NCBI GenBank assembly: GCA_021800135.1
Contig: JAJYZH010000001.1
Span: 1 to 41,237 of the forward strand
DNA from: Microcaldota archaeon
GTDB lineage: Archaea; Micrarchaeota; Micrarchaeia; Micrarchaeales; Micrarchaeaceae
Length of the DNA: 41,237 bases
Direction: 5' to 3'
Part shown: positions 31,926-41,129 of the stretch, one piece after another
How the letters are laid out: each line of letters opens with the position of its first letter
Numbering within the stretch: the first letter of the stretch is position 1
Translations under genes and position numbers: made by a program
Notes under the pieces: model-generated
What the model saw: the letters and a program-made list of their open reading frames with translations, nothing else
Database searches by the model: none
Told to the model about the DNA's origin: nothing

Positions 31926-34900
31926 CAGTTACCACCCTGCCCGTTAATGCCGGTTATGGGTTGTGTCTCTATCTGCAGCCCTACAACGCGGGATTCACCT
32001 TCCTGTCTCATCACGCCTATCGCGGTATCGGCGGCCTGTATGAGCGCGTTGTTGTGGCTCACCACTATGAACTGCGAGTTCTTGCTGAGCTCCTTTGTCA
32101 GTTTCGAAAGCTTGATTGAATTCTCCTCGTCGAGGGCCGAATCTATCTCGTCGAAAATGTAGAATGACATCGGGTTCATCAGCTGTATCGAAAACAGGAG
32201 CATTAGGGAGATGAGGGATTTCTCGCCTCCTGATTTGCTTTCCAGATTTGCCCTTGTCTTCCCTTTTGCGGGGAGGTTTATTATCAGCCCAGAATTGAAT
32301 GGGTCGCTTGGGTCTGACAGCCCCAGCGTGGCGGTCCCTTCGAAGACACTGGAATACAGCCTTGAGAAGTTTGTATTTACCTTGGCAAGCGTCTCGTTGA
32401 ATATATTGAGCTTCTTCCTTTCTACTTCGTCTATTATGGCTATTATCGAATTCTTTTCGTTCTCCAGCGTAGACAGCTTCTGTGTTGCTTCCTCTACCAT
32501 CTTCTTCCTTTCGGAGTACATCTCGGGGGCCTTGAGATTTACAGGGCCGAGCACTTCAATCTCGTTCTTCAGCACGGCGGCCTTCTCTTCAAGTGTCTTC
32601 AGCGAGGATATGTCCAGGACTTGCACGTCGTGGTAAGACATTAGTTCGGCCTTTATGTCCCCCAACCTCGTCTGCGCCTGCGCTATTGCCATCTCATATT
32701 CCTGCACCTTATCCTTCGCCTTTGAAAGCTCGCTTTCAAACTTCCCTTTTTCGAAACTCAGCTTTGATATCTTCTCGTCATATTGGGAGATCTGCTTGTA
32801 TAGTGATGCTGACTCAGAGTCGTGGCCTTTTATTGCATTCTCCATCTCCTTTCTCTTTGCTGACAGCCCCCCTATTTCAAGATTCAACTGCGCGTTCTCC
32901 TCCCTGGCAGCGCGTATCTCGTCTGCAGCCGAGGCGATTTCCTTAGATAAGGCCAGAATCCTCCCGCGCATCATCTCGTTTTCCTTCTCCTTGGAAGCTG
33001 TTGCCATCTTCATCTGCTCAATCTCTCCCCTTAGCTTCTTTGCCCGCTCAACCTTCTCCTTGTTTGCCTTCCTTGACCCTGATTCTGAGAGCCTACCGGA
33101 TATGATCGAATATAATCTCAATTCTTCGGCTTTGAGCCCGACTTTTTTGGTGTTAAGTGCATCGGCCTTCTCTTTTAGCGAGACAACCACTTCCCTCAGC
33201 CTCCGCATGTCTTCATCCCTCTTCGCCTTTTCGTCCTTGAGCGATGACAGCCTTGCTACCCGCTTGTCTGATTCCTCTTTGCCTCTGCTTACTTCCGAGG
33301 TTTTGGAAATCAGCTGGACATCATAACCTGCAATCTCCTTTCTCAATGCATCCATCTCGCGTTCACGCTTTTCTATCTCGTTAGACAGTGCAGACCGCTC
33401 TTCCTGCAAAGCGTGCAGCTTAGAGGTAAGAGCTGAAAGAGAGGGTTGTTTCCTTATGGTCCCACCAGTTACTACACCTGAGGGTTCAATGAGTTCCCCA
33501 TCGAGCGTCACAAACCTCGCTTTGCCTATCCCCGCCTCCTTCGCCTTTAGGACGCTTTCGACCAGATAGGTGTTCGAAAAGACATACTCTATCGCGGCGC
33601 TGAATTTCCTGTCGTATTTGACAAGGTCTATCACTGGTTTGAGCGATGCGATCTTTGCGCGGGAACCTGTAAGTATCTCGTTGAGGGGTATAAACGAGGC
33701 CCTCTCTGCACCATTGGCCTTCAGGAGTTCTATAGCTTTGTTTGCATCCTCTATTGAGCCTACAACAAAATAGTTTATGCGGTTCTGAGACGCTGCATAA
33801 ATGGCGTTTGCATTCTTATCGTCATACTCGCACAGATCCTTGACCCTGCCGTAGAAACCCGCGCCCATGGACTTCTTCAACAGTGAGAGAGTCTTATCGG
33901 ATGAGCCTGCCATTGAAATGCTTTCTTTCGAGTGCAGTATTTCGAGGTCAAGCTGTCCTGCTTTTGATGCGGACGTGCTTGAACTGGACTCCAGTTCCTT
34001 CAGCAGCAGGCGTTTCTTTTTTATCTCCAGACTTAGCGATTCTATTCCGCCTCTGTTTTTCAATATTTCGGATTCTATCGATGAATGGTCTTCTGAAACC
34101 GTTTCTATTTCCTTGTTAAGCACGATCAGCTTCTCCCCGAGCGACTCTGCCGCTGCATTGGCCCTGCTTAGCTCAGATATGGCGGCCTCGATCTCGTTGG
34201 ACAGCTCCTCTATTTCGCCGCGGACTCCATTGTATTCGGTAGTTATATCTGCATTTCCATCTTCTGACTCGGACCATACCTCGCTTTCAGCCAGCTCTTT
34301 CAGCTTTGGTCCCATCTCCTTCTTGAATGCCGTTAGTTCCTTTTCATTCGCTTCTGTTCTCGCCTTTAGTTCTGCTTCTTCGTCTTTGGCCTTACGCTGA
34401 ATTTCGGTATTGGTTAAAATCGTGTTCTCAAGTGATTTGCCCCTTTCTTCCTTCACTGCAATCTCTTTCGATAGCTCTTCTATCACATGGTTGGTCGAGT
34501 TTATCTCGATTGAACGTTTGTTTAGTTCTGCGCTCCTCTTTTCCTTCTCAGACGCTAGCCGCGATATCTCTGACTCGGCCTTCGCTATGCTCTCCTCTGA
34601 TTCATTCTTTTTCCTTTTACTCTCGTCGCGCAACCCTGAGGACTTTGTGAGATCATCGGAAAGTTGCTGTTCCCTGAGTTTCAGGGAGGTAAAGTTTACC
34701 CTCTTCAGCGTAGATGTCATTTCTAGGTATTTCTCTGCGTCGGTCTTTTCTTTCTCCAGTTCGTTTAGGAATCCCATGCGTTCGTCCAGCATTATCTTTG
34801 CCCCACTTATCTTCTCCTCTACCTTCTCTAGCTCTTTCATTGATGCTTCCTTCTTCTCGTCGAATTCTCTTATCCCAGCAGCCACGTCTATGAGCTCGCG

Positions 34901-35353
34901 CCTTTCCTTTGCGTTAAGATTCAGCATCCTGATTATCTCTCCCTGGGTTATCGTATTGGTTATCTCTATTCCGCCCCTGTTGGCCCTAAGCACGTCTATG
35001 ACCTCCTGCCTGGTCGCATGCTTCCCGTTGAGCCTATAGCCTACTTTGTTGTTTGATTTCACATGTCTGACTATATCCAGATCCTTGTCCCCGGACATTT
35101 TTATGGAAACCCAGGCCCTTTTTATACCGTCTTCGGGATTCGGCTTGGCTGCGTCGTTTATAAGCTGGGTGGAATTCGTTACCCTTATTCTTTTCAGCGA
35201 GTTTTCCCCGAACGCAAAAAGCAGTGAGTCGCATATGTTTGACTTGCCTGATCCGTTGGGTCCCACTATACAATTGAAGCCTTTGCTGAAGCGTATGGTA
35301 GCGCTGCGAAATGACTTGAAGTTATGAAGAGACACCCTGTCTAGATATAGCAT
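31925..35353 (-). CDS. smc: Chromosome segregation ATPase SMC
   Basis: 1142 residues. Walker A IVGPNGSGKSNICDSLLFAFG at 29-49; two long coiled-coil arms rich in Glu, Lys, Ala and Ser; hinge domain (about 490-640) with GAGFYGRVKDL, and GVVTGGTI; signature SGGEKSLISLMLLF near 1042; Walker B FYIFDEIDSALDE near 1066. This complete layout is SMC rather than Rad50, because a globular hinge replaces the zinc hook. A TATA box lies 30 nt before ATG 35353. ScpA/ScpB partners are not adjacent. Confidence 0.97.
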   Translation of the reverse strand: MLYLDRVSLHNFKSFRSATIRFSKGFNCIVGPNGSGKSNICDSLLFAFGENSLKRIRVTNSTQLINDAAKPNPEDGIKRAWVSIKMSGDKDLDIVRHVKSNNKVGYRLNGKHATRQEVIDVLRANRGGIEITNTITQGEIIRMLNLNAKERRELIDVAAGIREFDEKKEASMKELEKVEEKISGAKIMLDERMGFLNELEKEKTDAEKYLEMTSTLKRVNFTSLKLREQQLSDDLTKSSGLRDESKRKKNESEESIAKAESEISRLASEKEKRSAELNKRSIEINSTNHVIEELSKEIAVKEERGKSLENTILTNTEIQRKAKDEEAELKARTEANEKELTAFKKEMGPKLKELAESEVWSESEDGNADITTEYNGVRGEIEELSNEIEAAISELSRANAAAESLGEKLIVLNKEIETVSEDHSSIESEILKNRGGIESLSLEIKKKRLLLKELESSSSTSASKAGQLDLEILHSKESISMAGSSDKTLSLLKKSMGAGFYGRVKDLCEYDDKNANAIYAASQNRINYFVVGSIEDANKAIELLKANGAERASFIPLNEILTGSRAKIASLKPVIDLVKYDRKFSAAIEYVFSNTYLVESVLKAKEAGIGKARFVTLDGELIEPSGVVTGGTIRKQPSLSALTSKLHALQEERSALSNEIEKREREMDALRKEIAGYDVQLISKTSEVSRGKEESDKRVARLSSLKDEKAKRDEDMRRLREVVVSLKEKADALNTKKVGLKAEELRLYSIISGRLSESGSRKANKEKVERAKKLRGEIEQMKMATASKEKENEMMRGRILALSKEIASAADEIRAAREENAQLNLEIGGLSAKRKEMENAIKGHDSESASLYKQISQYDEKISKLSFEKGKFESELSKAKDKVQEYEMAIAQAQTRLGDIKAELMSYHDVQVLDISSLKTLEEKAAVLKNEIEVLGPVNLKAPEMYSERKKMVEEATQKLSTLENEKNSIIAIIDEVERKKLNIFNETLAKVNTNFSRLYSSVFEGTATLGLSDPSDPFNSGLIINLPAKGKTRANLESKSGGEKSLISLMLLFSIQLMNPMSFYIFDEIDSALDEENSIKLSKLTKELSKNSQFIVVSHNNALIQAADTAIGVMRQEGESRVVGLQIETQPITGINGQGGN

Positions 35354-35376
35354 ACTGCTTACCTGGTCGCTTTAGC

Positions 35377-35390
35377 TGTAAATAGTTATT
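35377..35390 (-). promoter_or_regulatory. TATA-like box of smc
   Basis: The minus strand AATAACTATTTACAG is centred about 30 nt before the smc ATG at 35353, in a 69-nt gap. It fits a leaderless transcript. Confidence 0.5.
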
Positions 35391-35422
35391 CCCTGAAACT
35401 CTTTTATTTGTTTCTTCTACCC

Positions 35423-36526
35423 TCACATCGCGTTATTCGCCCCCTTCTTCCTTGATATATGCAGTGCTATTATTGAATCGGCATGTTGCGAGAGTATGAC
35501 TCCGATTATCCTTTTGCCATCTGTTACTGCTGCTATGCTTGAGTTCTCCTGCTGCATATTTTCCAATGCCTTGACTAGCTTTTCCCTGTATTTTATTACG
35601 GCGATTTTAGTGCCAAACTGTGAAATGGGACGTGACATAAGCTCCTTTGTTTTTGCGTCATGCATAAATGGCAGTTTTTGGGGAAGCCTTACGATCTTTA
35701 CTGCAGGGCCGTCCCTGAACAGCAAGATGCTAGTGCGTGATTTCAGTATTTTCTTGTAGATTGCGGGCAGTCTCGAGTTTTTGTCCACTAGGAGGAAGTT
35801 GCGGCTCAGCGCATCCTTTACGCGAAGGTCTGAAGCATAAGTCTTAACGTATGCCGATTGGAGCTCTGCCTGCGAACCCGAGTAGAGGAACATGACAATG
35901 AAGATATCATAGAACACCAGGAACTCCCTGCTTACCAGGCTGTATCCGGTCGCGTATATTGCAAATATTATTGTCCCTATTACGAAAAGCGCCAGGACTA
36001 TGTTGCTGACCTTTACTGTGATCTTTGTTGCCTCCAGGTATTGGCGTTTCCTTTCCAGATACGCCCTGAACACCCTGCCCCCGTCTAGAGGGAATCCCGG
36101 CATTATGTTGAATACTCCGAGCAGAAGATTTATTTCTGCGGTAAACACTACAGTCTGCCTTATCATGCCCAATGGCGAGAAGGGTATGAGCAGCAGGAAC
36201 GCCGCCCCTATTACGAAGCTTGCGATTGGGCCTGCCAACGCTATGTTGAATTCTTGATTCGGCTTTACTGTATCAAGGTCCATCACAGATATGCCTCCGA
36301 TAGGGAGCAGCACTATCTTTTTTACCTTTATCTTATAGTGCTGTGATGTAATCGAATGGGAGAGCTCGTGGAGCAGTACGCATATGAATAGTATGACGAA
36401 AAGTACGAAGGTATATAGGCTGAGTATCAAAACAAAAAGCAGAAGAAGCAGAAATGACCAGTGGAGCTCTATCTCTATCCCTGCTATCCTGCCTATTGTA
36501 GGTGAAAACCCCGCCATGCGTATCAT
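35423..36526 (-). CDS. Site-2 protease family zinc metalloprotease (M50)
   Basis: About 367 residues from ATG 36526 (MIRMAGFSPTIGRIAG); the frame runs on upstream to 36742 but would overlap the divergent gene. HELSH at residues 53-57 is the zinc motif, and FPLDGGRVFRA near 143 carries the third ligand Asp. Five or six hydrophobic helices surround them. The C-terminal ~150 residues resemble a degenerate CBS-like domain (LVKALENMQQENSSIAAVTDGKRIIGVILSQ). Such proteases cut transmembrane substrates such as anti-sigma-like proteins. The substrate is unknown. Confidence 0.85.
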   Translation of the reverse strand: MIRMAGFSPTIGRIAGIEIELHWSFLLLLLFVLILSLYTFVLFVILFICVLLHELSHSITSQHYKIKVKKIVLLPIGGISVMDLDTVKPNQEFNIALAGPIASFVIGAAFLLLIPFSPLGMIRQTVVFTAEINLLLGVFNIMPGFPLDGGRVFRAYLERKRQYLEATKITVKVSNIVLALFVIGTIIFAIYATGYSLVSREFLVFYDIFIVMFLYSGSQAELQSAYVKTYASDLRVKDALSRNFLLVDKNSRLPAIYKKILKSRTSILLFRDGPAVKIVRLPQKLPFMHDAKTKELMSRPISQFGTKIAVIKYREKLVKALENMQQENSSIAAVTDGKRIIGVILSQHADSIIALHISRKKGANNAM

Positions 36527-36560
36527 AGAGATTGAAGTATTAACTACCTTATCATGAAAA

Positions 36561-36576
36561 AAGTATATAATAAATT
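36561..36576. promoter_or_regulatory. Possible shared bidirectional TATA region
   Basis: AAGTATATAATAAATT is the only AT block between the divergent M50 and phosphoesterase genes. It lies about 41 nt from the minus ATG (36526) and 38 nt from the plus ATG chosen at 36605. This supports the later plus-strand start. Confidence 0.45.
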
Positions 36577-36604
36577 GGAGGATTGGCTGTTGCCTGGTGC
36601 GCTT

Positions 36605-37381
36605 ATGAAAGATAAGAAAGAGGAGCTTATGTTCGTATTCGGTGAGCCGGCATTGGTCATAGAAGAGGGAGGGCGGAGATATCTCGTAGTAGGGGACCTG
36701 CACATAGGGCTTGAAGCCAAACTCAGGGAGAAGGGGGTCCACGTATATGGACTCGCTGAGAAGATGGCAGAGAGGATAAGGCTGCTAATGGAGGAATTTA
36801 ATGCCGGCACACTTATAATACTGGGCGATGTGAAGGACAGCATTTTATATTCGGATTCTTATGAGGCAAAATCCATCAAATCGTTTTTTAGGTTGCTTGA
36901 TGGAGTCGATATAAGGATAGCCGAGGGGAACCATGATGCACATCTCGGCGAGATGATAACGCTGCCGCGTGAGAAGGAGATTATATTGGGCAAGTATGCG
37001 CTGCTGCATGGCAATGCGTTTCCCGATGAGAGGGCAATGGTGTGCGATTACATAATAACCGCCCACAACCACGTGAGCGTAAGCATAAAGGACATTAAGG
37101 GAACAGTTTACAGGTATAAGGCGTGGATGATTTCAAAAGTGTCAAAGAATGCAGGCAAGTATTATGATAGATACAAAAAAAATTCCAGGCTGATATCCAT
37201 GCCTGCATTCAACGAGCTCATAATCGGCACAGGAGTGGAGCAGTTTTCTAAGAAGGATAACCTGAATCCGTTGCTTAGGAATGGCATATTCGAGTACACT
37301 AAAGCAGAGGTATATCTGCTTAATGGAGACAGGGTAGGGACTCTGGCTTCCATCAGGGGCAGTGGATTCATTCGTTCCTGA
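36605..37381 (+). CDS. Metallophosphoesterase, SbcD/MJ0037-like
   Basis: 258 residues from ATG 36605; an ATG at 36554 would add 17. Calcineurin-type metal motifs: VVGDLHIG, LGDVKDS, EGNHD, LLHGNAF and TAHNHV, in normal order. This is the archaeal group of predicted DNA-repair-like phosphoesterases annotated as SbcD-related (ICC-like). Unlike true Mre11 there is no long capping domain and no rad50 next door. The substrate is not known. It is convergent with rpoK; their 3' ends overlap by 14 nt. Confidence 0.85.
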   Translation: MKDKKEELMFVFGEPALVIEEGGRRYLVVGDLHIGLEAKLREKGVHVYGLAEKMAERIRLLMEEFNAGTLIILGDVKDSILYSDSYEAKSIKSFFRLLDGVDIRIAEGNHDAHLGEMITLPREKEIILGKYALLHGNAFPDERAMVCDYIITAHNHVSVSIKDIKGTVYRYKAWMISKVSKNAGKYYDRYKKNSRLISMPAFNELIIGTGVEQFSKKDNLNPLLRNGIFEYTKAEVYLLNGDRVGTLASIRGSGFIRS

Positions 37382-37553
37382 TTATTGTTATTGGAATCAC
37401 TCCCCTTTCGAATTCCACTTCGGCCAGATTAAGCGGGCTTATCACTCCATCCGGAACCTCTATCAACGGCGGAGCACCATATGCAAGCTGAAGCGCCCGG
37501 GCCCCTATTATCCTTGCCTTTTCGTATTTTGTGTATTCTTCTTTTCCCTGCAT
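37368..37553 (-). CDS. rpoK: DNA-directed RNA polymerase subunit K (Rpo6)
   Basis: 61 residues, near the usual size. YTKYEKARIIGARALQLAYGAPPLIEV followed by PLNLAEVEFERGVIPITIIRN is the Rpb6/omega signature that clamps the largest subunit. In most archaea rpoK follows rpoN in the rpoD cluster. Here it stands alone between phosphoesterase and geranylgeranyl reductase, on the minus strand, 19 nt after the latter. It is small enough to be missed. Confidence 0.95.
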   Translation of the reverse strand: MQGKEEYTKYEKARIIGARALQLAYGAPPLIEVPDGVISPLNLAEVEFERGVIPITIIRNE

Positions 37554-37572
37554 TCTATCATCTGGAATAGCG

Positions 37573-39015
37573 TCATACCGGATTTGGTTTGAACTTCTCT
37601 TTGAACTCCTTGACTTCCTCCCCTATCCTGCCCTTCCACGCGATGAAATCCTTTGGATCCGTGGGGTACTTCTCGTAGATGGCGTTTATCTCCTTCATCT
37701 TGCCTACCACATAGAGCAGGTTCTTAAAAGTGTTTATATTAGAGGCGCCTTGCAGTACCATCTTGAACTTTGTAGAGAGGTTCAGTTCTGGTACAAGTCC
37801 GTAACTAAGCTGCTTAGCCTCCTGCGCAGTGAGGAACATCTTCATGCCGTAATTTATAAGGTCATTGTTAAGAGACTGCAAGTATACGCGGAATACCTCA
37901 AGGCTTGCGCTCTTCTTACCGTAGTGCTCGTTAAAGTCCACATTATACTTCCATAAGCCCTTTACGCTAAAGTCCCCTTTGTTTATGGATTCTGCAGCGT
38001 TTATTCCGGCAAGGACTCCGGCGGTTAGGGCAGGGCCTATGCCTCCTGCGCTTATGGGATTTGGCATCGCCATGCTATCTCCGGCACCCAGATAGCCATT
38101 GAAGGTAAGCGCCTCCATCTGATGGCGCACTGCTACCGACCAATAGCCCTCGCCCCCGTTAGGCCCTTCTGTGAATAACCTGAGGTTTTTGAACACGGGA
38201 TTAGTCACTGCATATTCTTTCATCAGTGTTTGAAGCGTATCTTTTTTGTTGAATTTCTTGTTCCTTATCTCGAGGCTCTTCTTCTGGACCCCTATGCCTA
38301 CATTTGCCCTGTTTCCCTTCTTCGGGAAGACCCAGCCGTATCCACCAGGGGATATGTTCTGGTTTAGGTGAATTAGGGCATACTCCCTATTGAAGTAAAG
38401 CGGGTCTTCATGATCCAAATCAAATTCGTACAGGAACCTCCCGGTGAGCTCCAGGTCGTTTATGTCGACCATCTTTTCCACATATTCGTTGTTAGGCAAC
38501 AGCCTTCTCAAGGTAGTTGATATGCCCAAGGCGTCTATTACAACCTTTGCCTTGAATTCCTTGTGCTCCACGCTTTCATTCTTGCCGGCTATCCCCGTCA
38601 CGAAATTATTCTCGACCAGCGGCCTTTCCACCTCGAACTTAGGCATGTATTCGACTCCATTCTTAAGGGCTGTTTCAAGCAACTTTCCCTCGAAAAGGGG
38701 CCTGTTGAGTATATACCCTGCGCCTTCGTCGAAAAGTATCTTTGATTTGAAGTCAGGAGATATAGCGTATACGCCCTCAACCCTAAGATCGAGCTCAGGA
38801 TATGAGAATTTTGTCCCGAGGTTCTTATTTATAAAGTCAAGGTGCGATTCTGCCACCGCATCACCGCATACCCAGCCCCAGTTCGTCTTCCTGCCTACGT
38901 TCTCCTTGTCGTTCCTGTCGAGCATGAGCACCTTCATACCATTCTTGGCTGCCATCGCTGCGGCAGGCAAACCTGACATGCCTGCTCCTGCCACTATAAC
39001 GTCATATACTTCCAT
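37573..39015 (-). CDS. Geranylgeranyl reductase family protein
   Basis: 480 residues from ATG 39015 (MEVYDVIVAG); a TTG at 39027 would add four. FAD-binding GAGMSGLPAA near residue 10, the WVCGDAV segment near 53, and the second FAD motif LGAGDSMAMPNPISAGGIGPA near 300. This is the archaeal enzyme group that saturates geranylgeranyl chains of membrane lipids. It likely acts after the UbiA enzyme at 8205. A TATA box lies 32 nt upstream. Confidence 0.9.
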   Translation of the reverse strand: MEVYDVIVAGAGMSGLPAAAMAAKNGMKVLMLDRNDKENVGRKTNWGWVCGDAVAESHLDFINKNLGTKFSYPELDLRVEGVYAISPDFKSKILFDEGAGYILNRPLFEGKLLETALKNGVEYMPKFEVERPLVENNFVTGIAGKNESVEHKEFKAKVVIDALGISTTLRRLLPNNEYVEKMVDINDLELTGRFLYEFDLDHEDPLYFNREYALIHLNQNISPGGYGWVFPKKGNRANVGIGVQKKSLEIRNKKFNKKDTLQTLMKEYAVTNPVFKNLRLFTEGPNGGEGYWSVAVRHQMEALTFNGYLGAGDSMAMPNPISAGGIGPALTAGVLAGINAAESINKGDFSVKGLWKYNVDFNEHYGKKSASLEVFRVYLQSLNNDLINYGMKMFLTAQEAKQLSYGLVPELNLSTKFKMVLQGASNINTFKNLLYVVGKMKEINAIYEKYPTDPKDFIAWKGRIGEEVKEFKEKFKPNPV

Positions 39016-39027
39016 GTTCACACGCAA

Positions 39028-39207
39028 AAATCGCAGATGAACCTTATATAGAACAATACCTTATTTAACCTTTTTGCTTCGGTGCTTTTTGCCCCTTATT
39101 GACGCCCGCTCAGGCATTTAATTGCATGTTTTGTAATCCGCGTAAATCACAACGCGCATAAAGCACACTGTCCTTCGTTTGCTGTTTGGGTTTGCTTGGA
39201 TTGGATT
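39028..39207. other. 180-nt intergenic stretch upstream of the geranylgeranyl reductase
   Basis: It contains the reductase promoter and a T-rich run (CTTTTTGCTTCGGTGCTTTTTG) near 39068. I see no ORF and no convincing structured RNA. Confidence 0.3.
39041..39054 (-). promoter_or_regulatory. TATA box of geranylgeranyl reductase
   Basis: The minus strand GTTCTATATAAGGT is centred about 32 nt before the ATG at 39015; this supports the ATG rather than the TTG upstream. Confidence 0.55.
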
Positions 39208-39252
39208 TGCAGGGGGAGGGATTCGAACTCTCGAACTCGCTAGGGGTTTGAG
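39208..39252 (-). pseudogene. 3' fragment of a tRNA, probably Leu (CAA-like anticodon loop)
   Basis: The minus strand reads from an anticodon-like loop CTCAAAC (39252-39246) through a variable arm, a T-arm GAGAG-TTCGAAT-CCCTC with one A-C mismatch, to the acceptor 3' strand CCCCTGC and discriminator A at 39208. No matching GCAGGGG 5' acceptor strand exists up to the window edge, and the expected anticodon stem 5' half does not pair. So it is a remnant rather than a working gene. It is what is left at one end when an element integrates into a tRNA, though decay is also possible. Confidence 0.5.
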
Positions 39253-39381
39253 AGTGTCTTCTAGCTGTTTCACGCCTATATTTCTAGCCATATTTCACAC
39301 CAAAAACAAACATAATTCTAAGCCCGAGCAGATTCATCTGAACCATAGCTATTGGCCTAGCAGGATATATAAGCGGACACG

Positions 39382-39406
39382 GTTCAGATTTCCAGAAAAT
39401 CTGAAC
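39382..39406 (-). terminator. 10-bp perfect hairpin just after the AN1/CAP-like gene
   Basis: GTTCAGATTT (39382-39391) is the exact reverse complement of AAATCTGAAC (39397-39406), with a 5-nt loop. It begins 5 nt past the stop of the minus-strand gene. No long T-run follows, so it is a possible, not certain, terminator. TCTGAACC occurs again at about 39337-39344. Confidence 0.4.
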
Positions 39407-39411
39407 TATCC

Positions 39412-41061
39412 TTAATTCGACACCGCAGAGTTCTGATAGCTTTGAGGACAGACTGCTGCCAGTTCAATTACAAACCAAGTTTCATTTGATGTTTCCACGC
39501 TGCAACCATATTGTGCAAAATACTGTTGTATGTTTATATTCGGCCCTGGGATTTCTGTTACTGGGCACTCCGCGCCATATCCACCCCCAGGCCCTAAAAT
39601 CACATAAGTAGGGCCATTTGCAATATAATAACCGTAATATGTAAGATTTGTATCAATTAATTCTTGCCAATGTCCAGGTGCCGTTTCCATAATTTGAGTA
39701 GTATAATTATTTGAGGTTGAACCACTTGGATAGAATACTTCTTCTCCAAATGCGGTGTATATTTCATCCCCATAAGTATATCCGTCAGGCCAGTAACTAT
39801 TGAAATCTTGTGCATATCCATAATGGCTGATCCCATAATCAGTAACCATAGTGTTAAATCTAGTTTTTGCAAATGTGCTTAAAACCGGGCAATAGTTATA
39901 TTGGCTGCCACGTTCTCTGCTAACATTTTCAAAGAACTCAGTTGCCCAGGTATCATTAATTTGTGGTGGTAGTAAGTTCAACGAATTTATACTATTGCTT
40001 ATTTGACCAATAACATTTGGTATATTATTTACTAATGTGTTATTGAAGTTTGATGAATTCGGATTAGTTGAGCTTGATTGATTTACATTTTGAATTATAG
40101 ATGAAAAATGTAAACTTAGATTGCCTAAGACAAAAATTACAAAAACCACCAAAAGTATTTTTACAGAATAGATCACAATCTTTTGTATTTTTGTATAAGC
40201 TCTGCCAGATAACCATTTGCCTATAAGATTACCAACATAAGTAGACGCAAATATTATTGCAAAGATTTCCATGAAATTGAATATACTTAAAATTCTCGAA
40301 AAATTTACTATGTATAGCAGCAACGTAGAATTTATTATTGCAATACATAAAACAGCCCAATACCTTATCCTTCTATAAACAATCTTACTATAGAAAAGCG
40401 ATATTACAACAATAACGATGAAATCTGACAAGAAGGCATAGGATTCGATCAGTCCTAAGCTTAATTTGTTAAATCCGCTGATTATTAGTAGACCTATAGA
40501 AAGCGTGGCGATTACACATAGTATTATCGCAAAAACGATAGAAAACTTTATCAGAGAGATGTCGTAAATATTCTCTAATTTAGAAGGCTTTGTTGTTCTA
40601 TTTGAGTTATATTGGTTTGTATAACTGTAAGTTTCTGCGCTTGAATTTGATACCGTATAATGTTTGGATGGCTTTTGATATGTTCTTCCAGAGCTATTTT
40701 TTCCAAATAGAATATCGTATGCTCGATTGGTATTTTCGTAATTTTGTTTAGATTTTTTGATGTGTTCTTCATTCCAAAATTCTGTATATGCGGCGCACGG
40801 ATGTCCGTCTTTTCTATTCCAATCATCATTATATTTTTTATATTTTTCATAATCGCTCCTATCCAATGATAGTTTTTGGTGCAAGCTCATCGAAATAATT
40901 GGTTTAGTATGTGTTGTGCAATAGTTATGTTTGCAATATTTGCATATGCTAGAAGCTGGCTTAAAGCATTGATTAGCTGAGCATTCTTGAGCGTCTACAT
41001 TTTTCTCCTTTGTAGATATACCAATCCTTTTCCTAGAAGCTTCTATATCTTCTTCGCTCAT
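39412..41061 (-). CDS. AN1-like zinc finger, four-helix membrane and CAP-like domain protein
   Basis: About 549 residues from ATG 41061; a TTG upstream would add two. N-terminus has zinc ligands C27, C32, C40, C43, C48 and H51 (C-x4-C-x7-C-x2-C-x4-C-x2-H), like an AN1 finger. Residues about 70-165 are polar. Four hydrophobic helices follow (about 170-320). The C-terminal ~190 residues, after a Ser/Asn-rich stretch, resemble a CAP/SCP1 domain: LSTFAKTRFNTM, GEEVFYP, GHWQELID and GPTYVILGPGG. The gene is clearly more AT-rich than its neighbours. Function unknown; the CAP part should be extracellular. Confidence 0.65.
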   Translation of the reverse strand: MSEEDIEASRKRIGISTKEKNVDAQECSANQCFKPASSICKYCKHNYCTTHTKPIISMSLHQKLSLDRSDYEKYKKYNDDWNRKDGHPCAAYTEFWNEEHIKKSKQNYENTNRAYDILFGKNSSGRTYQKPSKHYTVSNSSAETYSYTNQYNSNRTTKPSKLENIYDISLIKFSIVFAIILCVIATLSIGLLIISGFNKLSLGLIESYAFLSDFIVIVVISLFYSKIVYRRIRYWAVLCIAIINSTLLLYIVNFSRILSIFNFMEIFAIIFASTYVGNLIGKWLSGRAYTKIQKIVIYSVKILLVVFVIFVLGNLSLHFSSIIQNVNQSSSTNPNSSNFNNTLVNNIPNVIGQISNSINSLNLLPPQINDTWATEFFENVSRERGSQYNYCPVLSTFAKTRFNTMVTDYGISHYGYAQDFNSYWPDGYTYGDEIYTAFGEEVFYPSGSTSNNYTTQIMETAPGHWQELIDTNLTYYGYYIANGPTYVILGPGGGYGAECPVTEIPGPNINIQQYFAQYGCSVETSNETWFVIELAAVCPQSYQNSAVSN

Positions 41062-41094
41062 CCCCAAATAATCCTCTTGTTTCCCGTATTCATA

Positions 41095-41108
41095 AGTTAT
41101 ATGAGAAC
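41095..41108 (-). promoter_or_regulatory. TATA-like element upstream of the AN1/CAP-like gene
   Basis: The minus strand GTTCTCATATAACT lies about 40 nt before the ATG at 41061. A second AT run, GGTTTAAATC, is at 41113-41122 and could face either way. Confidence 0.4.
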
Positions 41109-41129
41109 CGAAGGTTTAAATCTTTTCCA

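Noticed and set aside
33867..35039. Open frames on the plus strand opposite smc
   Set aside because: Ser/Phe-rich shadows of the Glu/Lys-rich coiled coil.
39208..39300. A complete tRNA at this place
   Set aside because: No 5' acceptor strand, D-arm or paired anticodon stem could be found; only the 3' part is present.
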